A DNA stretch of 64,000 nt from Litoditis marina (lineage: Eukaryota; Nematoda; Chromadorea; Rhabditida; Rhabditidae), in the NCBI GenBank assembly GCA_964036275.1, contig OZ038439.1:14312830-14376829 (forward strand), written 5' to 3'. The notes under the pieces were generated by a model. The model ran no database searches. It saw only the letters and a program-made list of their open reading frames with translations, and was not told the DNA's origin. Shown one piece after another: positions 45,868 through 57,400 of this stretch; position 1 is the first letter of the stretch, and the number at the start of each line of letters is the position of its first letter. The position numbers and the translations under genes were made by a program.

Positions 45868-47593
45868 ATGGGTGAAGCTGTATCGTTCACGTGAGTTTCG
45901 TCGTTTTCTCCGAGTGTTCAAAATTTTCGGCGGTTCTGTTTGGTGATCGACATTGTTGATAATTCATTGAGATAATACGTTTTAAGTTATTAGTTAGTTA
46001 TAAGTTAGTTAGATTTAAGTTAAGTTATGAGTTTAATAGATAAGTGATGAGTTTTGAATCTATATAGAATTTTTCAGAACTAACGTTTCTTAGTTGTTTT
46101 CCAAACTATTGTTCTTATTTCCTAGGAGTTTGCACGCTTTTCAAAAATTTCGAATAGAGGTAGAATGGTAGATAACAAAAATAACTGAGTCAAACTGAAT
46201 AAAAAAGAGTTCAGTTAGGTTACTGTAGAATGAAGTTACACAATAAAAAAAAATACTATATATAACGAATTGTTGGTGTTTTTGTTTTCATTTATTTGTT
46301 TATTTCAGAGACACCAATGGTGATACTACCAACGCTACTAAGGCTGGTACAGATGCCAAGACCAACAAAGCAATCGAAGATTTGAAGAAGAAAGAAGGCG
46401 TTAGTTTCAAGTTTGATTTGTTCCAGGTTTTATGTTTTCCAAGTTTTCAAACCGTTTTCACGTCAATTGAAGGGTTTTCAAGTTATTCAAGTCGGAGTTT
46501 TCAAGTTAGTCAAAGCGTTTACAAGTCAAGCCAATCGTTCACGAGTCGGAAAAAAGTTACCATGCGAAAATTCATTCTGTTCGCTATTTCATGATTTTTT
46601 TTTCACGTGAAAACGAGTTAAGACTGGTTGTTACCACTGACAATTGCGGCTTCTCTTTGCCGGAAGAGAAACGTTGTACACTATCACTTTCTGTTTGTAG
46701 AAACTTCTTTATAGAAATGTTTGAAGCGTTCTGCCGCGATTTAGGAGAATCAACGAAAACAGTAGAAACGTTAAAACGCAAGAGTAATAACGTAGAGAAT
46801 GCCTAAAAAGTTTAGAAAAACTATGTCATCAAATACATTCCAGAGTGCCAAGGACAAGAAGAGCGAAGCCAAGGTAAATTTGAATATTCTTTTGAACCAA
46901 TATTTCTTTCGAAGTCAAACTGGATTCTGGAAAGTACACGTAAAATTGGCCGAACAGTTATAATAAACACTTGTAAAAATGATATTAACTTACACAACCA
47001 TGAATAATCTACTCCCATATCTGAAATTTAACGTACCATATCCACGGACATTGATAAAATGCTAGAAATACCGGACAGAAAGTATAAAAATCGATTATAA
47101 CAAATTCACTTTTAATCATTTCAATAACATTTATATAATATTCTTCTTCTCAGAAGCCAGAGGACGCCCCAGCTGCCGCCCCCGAGGAGGCCCCCGCCCC
47201 CGCCGCTGGTGAACCAGAACCGGCCGCTGGAGGCAAGTTTTGTTTATTTAGATTGTTTTTATTTGTTTGTTTGTTTGTTTGTTCATTGTTATTGTTGAGT
47301 TTGTGAGAAGTCTTTTTGAGTATTTCTATGGTAGCCAGAGTTTGGACATTAATGAGATACTTTGACAATAATAATGAATCTGATATTGTCTATGGCAATG
47401 CGCTTCTTTTAATTTTATCATGAAAAGCGAGCAGATCTGTACAAATATAGAAACTTCTGAAAACCACAGAACATACTTAGTCTGTTTTCTCTATAATAAT
47501 TATTGAGAATAAGTTTTGCTATCAAAATAATTATTTTGTTTTCCAGAGCCCGCAAAGAAGAAGAAGAAGGGATGTGGCTGCACTGTCCTATAA
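45868..47593 (+). CDS. Small acidic protein with N-myristoylation and CaaX signals
   Basis: Exons 45868-45890, 46309-46399, 46844-46873, 47154-47232, 47547-47593; 270 nt, 89 aa. The start MGEAVSF fits the N-myristoylation rule (Gly2, Ser6). A Thr/Asn/Lys region and a helical KAIEDLKKKEG follow, then an Ala/Pro/Glu-rich stretch (EEAPAPAAGEPEPAAGEP), a polybasic KKKKK and the ending GCGCTVL, a CaaX box whose Leu favours geranylgeranylation. Expected: a membrane-bound, intrinsically disordered protein on the cytosolic face. The make-up recalls BASP1/GAP-43-type proteins, but no homology is claimed. Intron 4 has a GC donor (GGAG|GCAAGT). The acceptor TTTTCAG ends 10 bases before the ATG (trans-splice site). 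A convergent paralogue lies at 49296-50827. Confidence 0.88.
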
Positions 47594-47696
47594 AATCTTT
47601 CAGCATAAATAAATTTGTGCGAAATGTGTTCTCTTGTTTCAAACGGTTTCAGAAATTCAAATCAGTTTCTCCGCTTCAATAACTTAGTTTTCGTTT

Positions 47697-48114
47697 TAGA
47701 GAGACCATTTCCCTATAATCTGAATAAATGTATTCTATTGTGGTTCAATTGTCATCAACAACCTTAGAAATTTGAAGTGAGAGAAAATTGCCTAATTCCA
47801 TTGAATGCATACCCGAACTTGAACATTTTCACTGTGACGCTATCCAGCTTGGTTAATTAGTTTTTCAATGAACTTGACTTTTTCACTCATTTTTCGTATC
47901 CTCATCGGCGTTAAGACGTATTTAGAAAGTTTTTCATCTGCATTTTCTTGATTTTTTGTACGTGACTCGTTCGCGGTGTACATTACGTATATCGAGTTTA
48001 TGATAAAACAGAGCAAGATGAAGATGAAAAAGTTATATGTTCGTGATCAGGTTTTCAAGCTCTAAAAGATAGAACTGCTAGCTCAAAGGTCACAATTAGA
48101 GAGAAATGGTATCT
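47697..48114. mobile_element. TTAA-type MITE, copy 1
   Basis: Left AGAGACCATTTCCCTATAAT, right AGAGAGAAATGGTATCT followed by TTAA. It shares GAACATTTTCACTGTGACGC and the GCAAGATGAAGATGAAAAAG block with 53466-53911 and 60150-60290. Confidence 0.65.
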
Positions 48115-48463
48115 TTAAGTCGACTCTACTCGAGAAAAATAAGTTCAAACGCAAATTTACGGACTTTTGGATTGGTTCAACGTATTTCTACACTTCTACT
48201 TCTACAAGAAACGTATCTCCCTCTAGGAGGTAGGAATTTTCCTTGAAGGAGAAAGTCTACCCTCGAAAGATTATCGGGTAATTATCCGCTTCCTCCAAGT
48301 TTTTCTAAAAGTTTCGTTGTTACCCATCAACGTCTGTAACTAAGGCGTTTTTGAGCCAAAATGAGTTTTTTATTCGTTGCGAGTGGGTTCCGAGCAGTTT
48401 ATCTCCATTTTTTTCGCAGATCGCGCAATATGTTCAGCAATCAGAACCCAAAACAAGTTATAG

Positions 48464-48605
48464 TTCCGGTCATTCCTACTGAGACTCGGTAGCGTGTCAA
48501 TGAATATTCGCAGCAATTTTTCACCACCTAAGAGTTTTCAAGAAATAGTCTTCCGAAAATCTCGACACGATGCCAATAGGTCTCAGTGGGAATGAAACAA
48601 ACTAT
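48464..48605. mobile_element. Diverged TATAGTT...CATTCCTACTGAGAC MITE
   Basis: TATAGTTCCGGTCATTCCTA ... GTCTCAGTGGGAATGAAACA then AACTATA. Same family as 2616 and 62079. Confidence 0.7.
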
Positions 48606-49295
48606 AGGAAAACAATTCTGTCTGTCGAAAACGCGTTTATCTTCGTTTTCAAGTTTTGAAACTTGTGCACAACTTATGAATCATGAATAAAAAATCTAAA
48701 GATCTTTTTCTGTTCTTCTGAAAAAATTCTGCAGGGGAAGAAGTTTTCTATGAATAAAGCGGCTTTTGCAATATTTTGCACGACAAAATCTAGTGAGCGA
48801 ATTCAGTTTGGTACGCTTCTAAAGGTAATGAGCCTTCAGCGACCAATTAATGCGATTACCCATTTACATAAGCGAAAACAATTCAAATGTACAGCAGCCT
48901 TCTAGCCGTCTGCCTCTCTCTGACCTGCACACTCTCTTGGAGCCGCAACAAAAGTGGCTAGCCAATTGGCTGGCAATTGTCGAGTGGGTGACGATTAAGC
49001 TTAAACACATTGAGCGGATGTCTCTTATTGAAACCTGTATGAGTTGTTTCTCTCCTTGACCTGAGTTATAGGTCGCAGCTTAATGCCTTTGAGCTTAATC
49101 GTCACCCACTCCATTGTCTTTTGTCTCGCAACTACTATCCAAGAGCCAATGCAAAATAGTCAAGTCAAATAACGATGAAACTGACAGAATATGTGAAAAT
49201 GAGCAAATGTATCGGCAAACAGTTATAGCATTTTAAAACAAAACGAGGAATGAAAACTCTTCATTTCACAAATTCATTTTTGCCGATCGATAGAT
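48606..49295. other. Spacer between the convergent CaaX genes
   Basis: Contains a GCCTCTCTCTGACCTGCAC repeat near 48910 and a GTGACGATTAAGCTTAA / TTAAGCTTAATCGTCAC-like inverted pair (48990 and 49085-49110). No gene. Confidence 0.5.
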
Positions 49296-50827
49296 TTACA
49301 GAATAGAGCATTTACATCCCTTCTTCTTCTTCTTTGCAGGCTCGGCTTCTAGAAACAGCTTGAAATTAATACAAATACAAATTTAAATGTTCTATTAAAC
49401 TGAGAAAACCACACTGTAGATCAAACGTCTTGAAAAACATAGTTATCTCGTAGGCTTACTGAAAACTGGATGAGTTCTAGTGAAAACTGTGGAAGAGGAG
49501 TGAGTGAAAACTGGATGAGGAAGTTGGCACATTAAATCATATGATCCGTTGTCGGTAAATGAGAAAGAGTGTGAATAATAAGGAAAATAACGGTATTTTT
49601 GTTTTTGGGTCACTTCCGTCCCATCTCTTCAAAGTACATTCAAATTGCGAAGTCAAAGTTCAAAGTACAAAGTATAATTTCGACACTTACCCGGCTCAGG
49701 TGCTGGTTCAGCTGGCGCCGCAGCCGGCTCTGGGGCGGGTGCAGGGGCCTCCTCCGGTTTCTAAACAAACAATATAATCTAAGGTAAGGTACGGTAAGGT
49801 CATGTTAAGGTTTTGTTTGTTTCTAAAAGGATAAAACAAGTTGTTCATGATATTTTCGACATGACTTGAAAAACATGTAATTGACATTTAAGATAAGTTC
49901 TAGAACTTGATTTCTGGTTCAGCGATGGAGAACAAAAACTAACTAACTTTGTCTATGGAGAATGCGATACCATCAAACAACTAAACTCAATAGTGAACAA
50001 ATATGCATTGTAATGAAATTAACCTTGGGTTCTTCTTTAGGCTTGTCCTTTTCACTCTTCTTACTCTGGAAAGAAATGTTTCAGTCTAAACAGTTTTTAG
50101 GTTGTCACTTCTGGTTCACAATGTTTGACAGAACTACATAAAAATACTATGTTTCTCTTACGAGAATAAAATTACGTTAGTGAATTAGCGAGAATGAATA
50201 GAGAGTTCTGGTTCGGTCTTAAATGTCCGTTCAATACAAGGCAAATACAATAGAACTGCTATTATGGATTAAATTAGTCGGAGCAAACTAGGAAACGGAA
50301 CTAGGAAAAGCAATAATCATGCTGTCGCAGCCAATAGAACTAATAACAACCGCAACCGGCAACCCCGTGCAAACTAGGCATATCGATTGACAACAAAATA
50401 AACAACAACAACAACAACAACAAACGTACTCCATCCTCGGGTTTCGCGTTTCCCTCCTTCTGTTTCTGTTTCAGGTCCTCGATAGTCTTGGCCATATTGG
50501 CGTCGCCACCCGGCTTTCCACCCGCCCCAGTCTTGTTGTTCGTTGTCTCCGCATTCGTGTCCCTGTAAATACACTAGTAAAATACATCACAAAAGTTCAC
50601 ACTTTAACTTTACTCAAGATGTATGCATGTGAGCGAATAGGCACCGTGTTCCTGCAAAAGTACTTGTGAAACTTTCGTAAACATAAATAAACATTTATCA
50701 GTTGAACATTAGGTTTGAAAAACATAAAAATTAAGAAAAAATTAAAATTAAGAAGGTATTGGGTGAAATAATTCTGGGAAACACAGAGCAAGAAAACTCA
50801 CGTAAACGATACAGCTTCACTTGGCAT
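49296..50827 (-). CDS. Small acidic CaaX protein, paralogue of the 45868-47593 gene
   Basis: Exons in transcript order: 50827-50802, 50562-50430, 50065-50024, 49760-49691, 49348-49296; 324 nt, 107 aa. Starts MPSEAVSFTDTN, where the paralogue has MGEAVSFTDTN. It has the helical KTIEDLKQKQKEG, a Lys/Glu linker, the Ala/Pro/Glu stretch EEAPAPAPEPAAAPAEPAPE, KKKKK and GCKCSIL. The CaaX box CSIL again predicts geranylgeranylation. Position 2 is Pro, so there is no myristoylation signal. The five-exon structure matches the paralogue, but here intron 4 has a normal GT donor. An acceptor (complement at 50837-50839) sits nine bases before the ATG. The two genes are tail to tail, 1.7 kb apart, from an inverted duplication. 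Confidence 0.88.
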
Positions 50828-51825
50828 TTTTTCTTACTGAAAATAGAAGATGGTTGATATATGGAAATTTCACACGATTAACATCATCAAACCAATAGGC
50901 TTTCTTCTATCGAATTGAAAATATGATAAAGCTACATTACCACACTCATAGGGAATAACTTCACTACAAAACTGGAACGCTTAGACTTGTACTGTTGTAC
51001 ACCCCAAGGCTCCGCAATAATATTCACAATGCAGTCGCGTTAAATGCGTAGCAAGCTTGTTGAGAAGGACGTTCAAAAAACAAGTAGATCAGTTTCGTTA
51101 TCAACAGCTACTAAATAGTTGCCCACCAAACTCCCCAAAAAGTAGAGATCGCTGAGGAGTAGACTACTGTAAAGAGGTTACAATTGCGTCTAATTTCCAG
51201 ATTATCTGAAAGGATTAAAAAAATTACGGTGATAGAAGCTGCAGCAACTAAAACTAACCTTGAGCAGTTCCCGAAGAACTAAAAGAGACGACCGCAGGAG
51301 AGACGCGCGTACTATAGAATGAGCCGCACCAGACTCGTTCTCAACTGAACATGTTAGCCAGATTGAATGCACTCTTTGGAAAACCCGTTCAGAACGGAAA
51401 CTGGTTTTCAGCACGTGCCCAAAACGTTCATAACGTTCATGGAAAACGGCAATGAAAACGGGAAAATCTCTGGAAACTTTTGGGCACGTTTAAAAGGGCC
51501 TTATAGTGCGGCCATGAAATATTTCCAGGAAAAACCAAGAGTGCTTGATTTGGTTGAGTTTCAGCAATGGAAACGAACCTCGTTTCTTTCATTAAAAAAT
51601 ATTTTTACTTAGAAAACTATTTGGTTACGAAAATTCCGTCGGGGAAACGAATCTCGAGTCCTCTAACCCTTTTAGGATTGTTATTTTAGAAACGTTACTC
51701 ATGTAATGCCATAAAACATATGTGGACAAAATCTAAGAACTGTGTATTCATAACCTTACAGCAGTTTTTAAGATTCGGAGTTTCCTGTAACAAGTTCACT
51801 CACCGAAAACCGATATCATCAAACT

Positions 51826-52192
51826 GGGTAAATTGAAGTATCGCCCCCCCACTTTAGTTGAGTCCCCCCGTATCACTTCAACCCCCCACCCAAGCTAAAA
51901 CCTGAAAATCTAGGAGAGGGGGGGGGGGTCAAAAATCAACTTCGACATTTACTATTTACCCCCCACCTGGGTCGGCGGGGGGTAGACTTCAATGGTGGGG
52001 GGTCAAACTTCAACGAGTGGGGGGGCTGAACTTCAATACCGGAAATGTTTACTTTTTACCCCCCACCCTCAAACTTTTGTATTGCAAGTGATAACTTGAA
52101 TTATCACCCCCCGGTGGGGGGGGGTCAAACTACAATTCCCCAAACGCAATACAAATTCAGAAAGGTGGGGGGGTAAAAAGTCAATGTTCCCA
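51826..52192. repeat. G/C-tract repeat element, inverted copy
   Basis: Reverse orientation of 44399-44740: starts AATTGAAGTATCGCCCCC and ends GTAAAAAGTCAATGTTCCC. Confidence 0.8.
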
Positions 52193-53389
52193 TCAAACTT
52201 ATTTTGAAATGGAGCATATTCGAGTTTTTCGAATTTTTGAAGCCATAATTTGAATGTTCACGTTTTGGGTCATCTCTGTTTCGAACGGGCTCGAGTGTCG
52301 AACTCAAAATTTTGAGTTTTTTTTTAATTTTGTGAAAATTGAGTTTTCAATTTGTTTTCAAACTTCGTGTTTGGAGAGAAATCGAGCACTATTTTCTGTT
52401 ATTTTTCGTTTCCCACATTCAGTCGAGTTTTGACTGTGTTTACAAATTTTCAACAACAAAAACACTGCCAAAACGAATCCCTTGGAAAATTTTGTATAGT
52501 ATCGAATTGAACGATAACAGGGAAATTGATCTCGCACCCGCATATCGTAAAAACGGTTTCATGCAATCGAGATAATTTTGAGCAAACATGCAACTGCATA
52601 AATACGATAAAAGAGGAAGGAAGTTTGTAGTGTAGTGTACCAGGAAGGATGCATTATCACAAGATTTTCTTCAAATAATCTTCCATCCCACAAGACTATT
52701 CAATTCACGCAAAAATAGCATTAAGGAATCTTCTGTCCCACAAAATCTAAACGGCTAACCAACTGAATCGTCTGAACACTCTCTGCATGTAGAGTATTTT
52801 TTGGAATCATAACTTTTTATACAGCTAGGTCGTCTATACTGAATATTCTAAACTGTATACTAAACTATACTAAATACTAAATATACTAAACTGAATATTC
52901 ACGCAAAACTAGCATTGAGGAACCGTGCACTGAGTTCTGCTGTGTTTAATACGTTTGACGTGACTGTCCAATTGACTAAAAGTGCGCGTGTAGTTTCTTC
53001 CACCCTTTTATAACCCTCTACCGTAATATTGTAATATTGAGTAAGTAAGTAAGCTGAAGTTCCAGGCACTGTTTGCTATGTTAACTGTTTTGCATTCTCT
53101 CCAAACTTCGGAAATATCTTCTGCACCTTTACTTACTACGAACTAAAAAAGTTTGAAGCGAAAATAATGAATCGCTCGTTAGAAAAGCCTCCCGAATATT
53201 TGATAAAATACTGTAGAATGACATCGATAGGTGAAACAGAGTATAATAGGGTATGTATCTACGTATACCCTTTTCTCTCTATTTCTCTATAGTTGTTGGA
53301 CAATGAAAGAACCGTAACTGTTGTTTCCAACTTATTGTTCAATCAGAATGGCAAATAAACTATTCTACCCTCATTCTCAGATTGAAAAC

Positions 53390-53960
53390 AGGACGATTAT
53401 GTGGACCAATCCCGTGCCAACGGTCATTTAAACTACAATTGTAAATGTCTTGCAGTTTAAAGAAAGCGTTCCGCTATAATTTCAGTTTCACGAAAAATTC
53501 AAAAAGCTCAAAAACGTTTCGCAATGTCTTCGCATAGACGATGCAAAATTTTTCATATTGAAAATTTGTAAAATTTGCATAACAACCAGCATTAAAAAAA
53601 AGGACATGAACATTTTCACTGTGACGCAACTTGATTTGGTTCCTTTACGTCCAGATTTATTTTCATTTTGTAGTCTCTTATTGTGTTTTCGTATATGCAC
53701 GAAAGTTTCAAGATACTTTTGTACTTCTATAGGCTATTTGGAGCATACCCCGTACGCAACTCCCCTATCGGTGTCATTACGTAAGCCGCTTTTCTGAGCA
53801 AACGAAGCAAGATAGAGATATAAAAGTATATATTTTTGATAATGGTTTTTCATTTGCCAAAGGGTCAGATTGTTAACTCATAAGTCAAAATTAGAGCGGG
53901 ACGGATTCTTTAAAGGACTGGAGCGTTAAGATTGAACCATCTAATCGTCCTTCTTTAACT
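53390..53960. mobile_element. GGACGAT MITE, copy 5, split by a nested element
   Basis: Left half AACAGGACGATTATGTGGAC ... TTGCAGTTTAAAG (to 53465). Right half TTTAAAGGACTGGAGC ... ATCGTCCTTCTTTAA (from 53912). Together they form a standard about 125-bp element. Confidence 0.8.
53466..53911. mobile_element. TTAA-type MITE nested in GGACGAT MITE
   Basis: Bounded by TTAA on both sides. The ends AGAAAGCGTTCCGC and GCGGGACGGATTCT are inverted (11 of 14). Boundaries are accurate to about 3 bases. Homologous to 47697-48114. Confidence 0.75.
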
Positions 53961-54049
53961 CTCTCTCTGTGTTTTATTTTCATTGAGTTTTTTTCCCATT
54001 TCCTCATTTTCGGCTATTACTGGTGACTCTGAAACGAGAAGGTCCCTAG

Positions 54050-54238
54050 TCAAGGCGGCGTAGCAAACCAACCAACCTCATGAGAACATCATGGGAGTTT
54101 CTCATGAGAGTCTCGTGAGCCGTTTATGAGCCACTCATAAACTTTCAGAGTTGAAGCATAACAATCAATGGAATTTTATAAGAAGTTCGTGAGATATTGC
54201 TCATGAGGTGGCATGAGGTTTTTAGGGATTGCTACACC
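54050..54238. mobile_element. MITE with GTAGCAA ends, CTCATGAG-rich
   Basis: GCGTAGCAAACCAACC ... GGGATTGCTACACC, with many CTCATGAG/CTCGTGAG palindromes. An inverted sister copy lies at 54566-54724; the signal-peptide exon of the next gene sits between them. Confidence 0.7.
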
Positions 54239-54494
54239 GCAATGTTTATGACTTCTTTCACGCGAGGCTGAACAATTCAGCGTATTGAAATGTTTGTATT
54301 GTTAATTTTTTTCATACATGCTTGTAGTACTATCTACAAGCATTTGTGAACAAGTAAACTTGTATGTCTTTGTCACTCATTCATCACGTTTTTTTTGTTT
54401 TGATATTTGCTCTGATTTCGTCAATTTTGATTTGTCTGTCGCTATCTGTATTTCACATGCTTGCATGTATACAAACCAATCAAAAAATCAACCA

Positions 54495-57400
54495 ATGTTC
54501 GTCCTGTTGTTTGCAACTGCCTTCTCCGCTCTACATACCAACGGTGAGTGTCTCTAATTGGCGCGGTAACGATCCCTCGAAAACCTCGTGAGATACGCCA
54601 TGAGAAATATCTCACGACCTGCTCATGAGATTCTATTGATTGCTATGCTTCAACATCTGAAATTCAAGAGAAGCTCATGAGGTGTTTATGAGATTCTCAT
54701 GAGGTTGGACGATTCGCTACGTCTTGCTTGTCAGCAAAAGCAATTTCTTGTCAAGTCGTAGTGGTCATTTCGGTAGGGGTCGACGTTTGTCGAGCAGTCA
54801 GATCATCTGCGTATGCTTGATCTACAGACTCTCTTGTCTGCTGGCACAAAATCAACGACGGCTCGCCCCGCTCATACAATTCTCAACCAATTGACCAGCT
54901 ACTGTAGCAGTCTCAACAAGAGAGTGCGCAAGTCAGAGAGACGCAGATGAGAGAGTGCGCAGGTCAGAGAGACGCAGACGAGAGAGTGCGCAGGTCAGAG
55001 AGACGAAGATTTCTGCAGCCTCATTGACTCCGATGCTCTCTCGCTTTTGTAGCTGGCCAATCGCAAAAAATTGGCGCCAATCGTTCTGAGCGCATCGCTG
55101 AACCAATCGAGAGCGTTGTCTGGGAAATTGGCGGCTATGAAGTGGCGAATAGGGGTAAGATAACCTGTGTACAGTAGATGTTCAATTCAGAAATGTAATT
55201 TGATTTGTGCGTTCAACACTATTCACGAATAACCACTGAACAATGCGGGGGTGTTTCAAAGGTCATTTTTGGTTTTTTTATGGGAACTGTACGAAAATTC
55301 GAGTGTGAGTGTGGAAACTTGGTGAATTCTACATCTAACCGGGTTTTTAGGTATTCTAGCCTTTATTTGGTAACCTTTATTTAGGTTACCTGAGTAGGTA
55401 ACCGATTGTTAACCTGAAATAAAAATCGGTTACCTGTATTTCTAACGCAAAATGTGGTTCTTACTGTTGGATTGAACGGTAACCGGATTTTAGTTTCAGG
55501 TGTTTAACCTGAAAAATAGGTCACCAAAAAGGGTTGGGTTACCTGAAAACCCTGTTAGTTGTAGAATTGACCTGAAAAATTTTCAAAACAATGTTTAATA
55601 GTTTCCAGGAGATGCTCATGCTAGCCATGTGACGAAACCATATTATAATTTCACCGCGCCCTGCACGCATAAGGAGTCAGAGGTAGACCATTTGTCAAAG
55701 TTTCAACTTCTTCTCAGAAACTCGGTGTTTCATTTATATCTGAATGAACGGCTTCGGTACAATATTTCAGTTAAACAGGACAATTCTGTGGTCGAATTTC
55801 ACCGCTTCAGTCCTTTAAAGGACCGTTGACCCGGAATTGGTCCACACAATCGTCCTGTTTTAATTCACTTATAGTAACAACTATAATGTAGTTTTCTTCT
55901 ACCTCAGAGCATGCAGAGATGAACAGATTTGGAGATCTGTCAAGGACCACCACTGTGTAACATTGTGATGACGAATAAAACTTGAAACTTGGAACTTGAC
56001 AGTTTGCTTCTACTCTGTTTGTAATTTGTTATGAGCGTCAAAGACATCTGCTGAGTTCTTGAAACTTCTACTTAACTAAACTCAAACCTAAAATTGAACT
56101 CCATAAACGATTTCTATATCTTCTTGAATTCCAGGCCACCCATTTGTGTTTGTCTACCTATTATGGAAACTACAAACTGACCAAGTTCGAGTACACAAAC
56201 TATGTTGCTGCCTACACCAATATGGTGCAAGTACAGGGATTGGCCGGCTTCCAAACCATTTGCGGGTAAGCTTTCAGAAAACTTCCAGGTCAGCCACTTT
56301 TGTAGCGGCCCGAACGAGAGATTGTGCAGGTCAGAGCGACACAGATGTCTGCGGCCTCATTGACCTGCATGCGCTTTCGCCTTTGTAGCTCGCCAATGGT
56401 AGAAAATTGGCGCTAATGGTTCTGAGTGTGTTTCTAAGATTTATTCATACATGTAATGTATAACGGGACAAACAAAGTTAGAAATAGATAGCAGAAAATG
56501 GAAAGATTTCATAAATGTAAGAGAATGAGAAATTCGGTATGGGAAACTACGGCAAGCCAGTTGATTCGGGTTGCGAGACACACGAAATTTTTTTAAACTA
56601 GTATAAGAAAATTATTATTCTTTCATTTCATTTATTTAATTGTTACATGTTTTTAAAACACCTTCTTCATTATTGAAACACCTTCTTCATTATATCCAAT
56701 AACTTTTACATATTGTTTTTCCAATAGGTTGAGTCATCTGTGTTGATAAGAGTTCAAAGATCGAGTTCGAATGTTCATGAGATAAGTAGGATATAACTGT
56801 TTTCTTGCAATTTGAAGGAGGTCAGAATGAAAAGCTAGTTTATAGTTGTCGCCAACGGAAAGGCGGGAGGGTACTGTATATCTCACTTTGCGATGTGTTC
56901 GCACACATGTCTTCTATTCCAAAACATGCTCGTTGCGTACTCTGATAGCGCAGTGGTTAGCGGGCGGCTACGAATGTTTTGCTCGCAGGTTCGATTTCGG
57001 TGAAAAACATAAATTCATAAATCTGGCACCCACTATAGGTATAGTGAGTGCCGAGTTCATAAATTTCTGTCGCTCTCCGGAATCGAACCTGCGAGCAAAA
57101 GATTCGGGGCAGGGTGCTTACCGCTGCGCTGTTAGATCACATAACCTGCGAGCTTCGAAATCAGAGACACGGGCACCTACACAGCGGGAGGTGAGATATA
57201 CAGTACCCTTCCGCCTTTCCGTTGGCCACAACTATACCCGGGGTTCCTGAACTTAACGTTGCCCTCGTACTTGTCGATAAACAAAAGCATGAGAAATGAT
57301 GTTGTGTATAAATTGAAGGATTCAAATCGCATTGTGATATATATAAAAAAAAACGGTATTCAATATAACCTAATAATGAGCTCCACATTATATGAATACT

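Larger units (their letters stand above)
50828..54494. other. Intergenic, repeat-rich
   Basis: Contains an inverted AACGTTCATAACGTTCATG region (51420-51490), a G/C-tract element (51826-52192), a CACGTGACTGT-family fragment (52910-53010), a GGACGAT MITE split by a nested insertion (53390-53960) and a MITE (54050-54238). No exon found. Confidence 0.6.

Noticed and set aside
54050..54724. CRISPR-like or satellite array of CTCATGAG motifs
   Set aside because: No regular spacing or spacers. The motifs belong to two inverted MITE copies.
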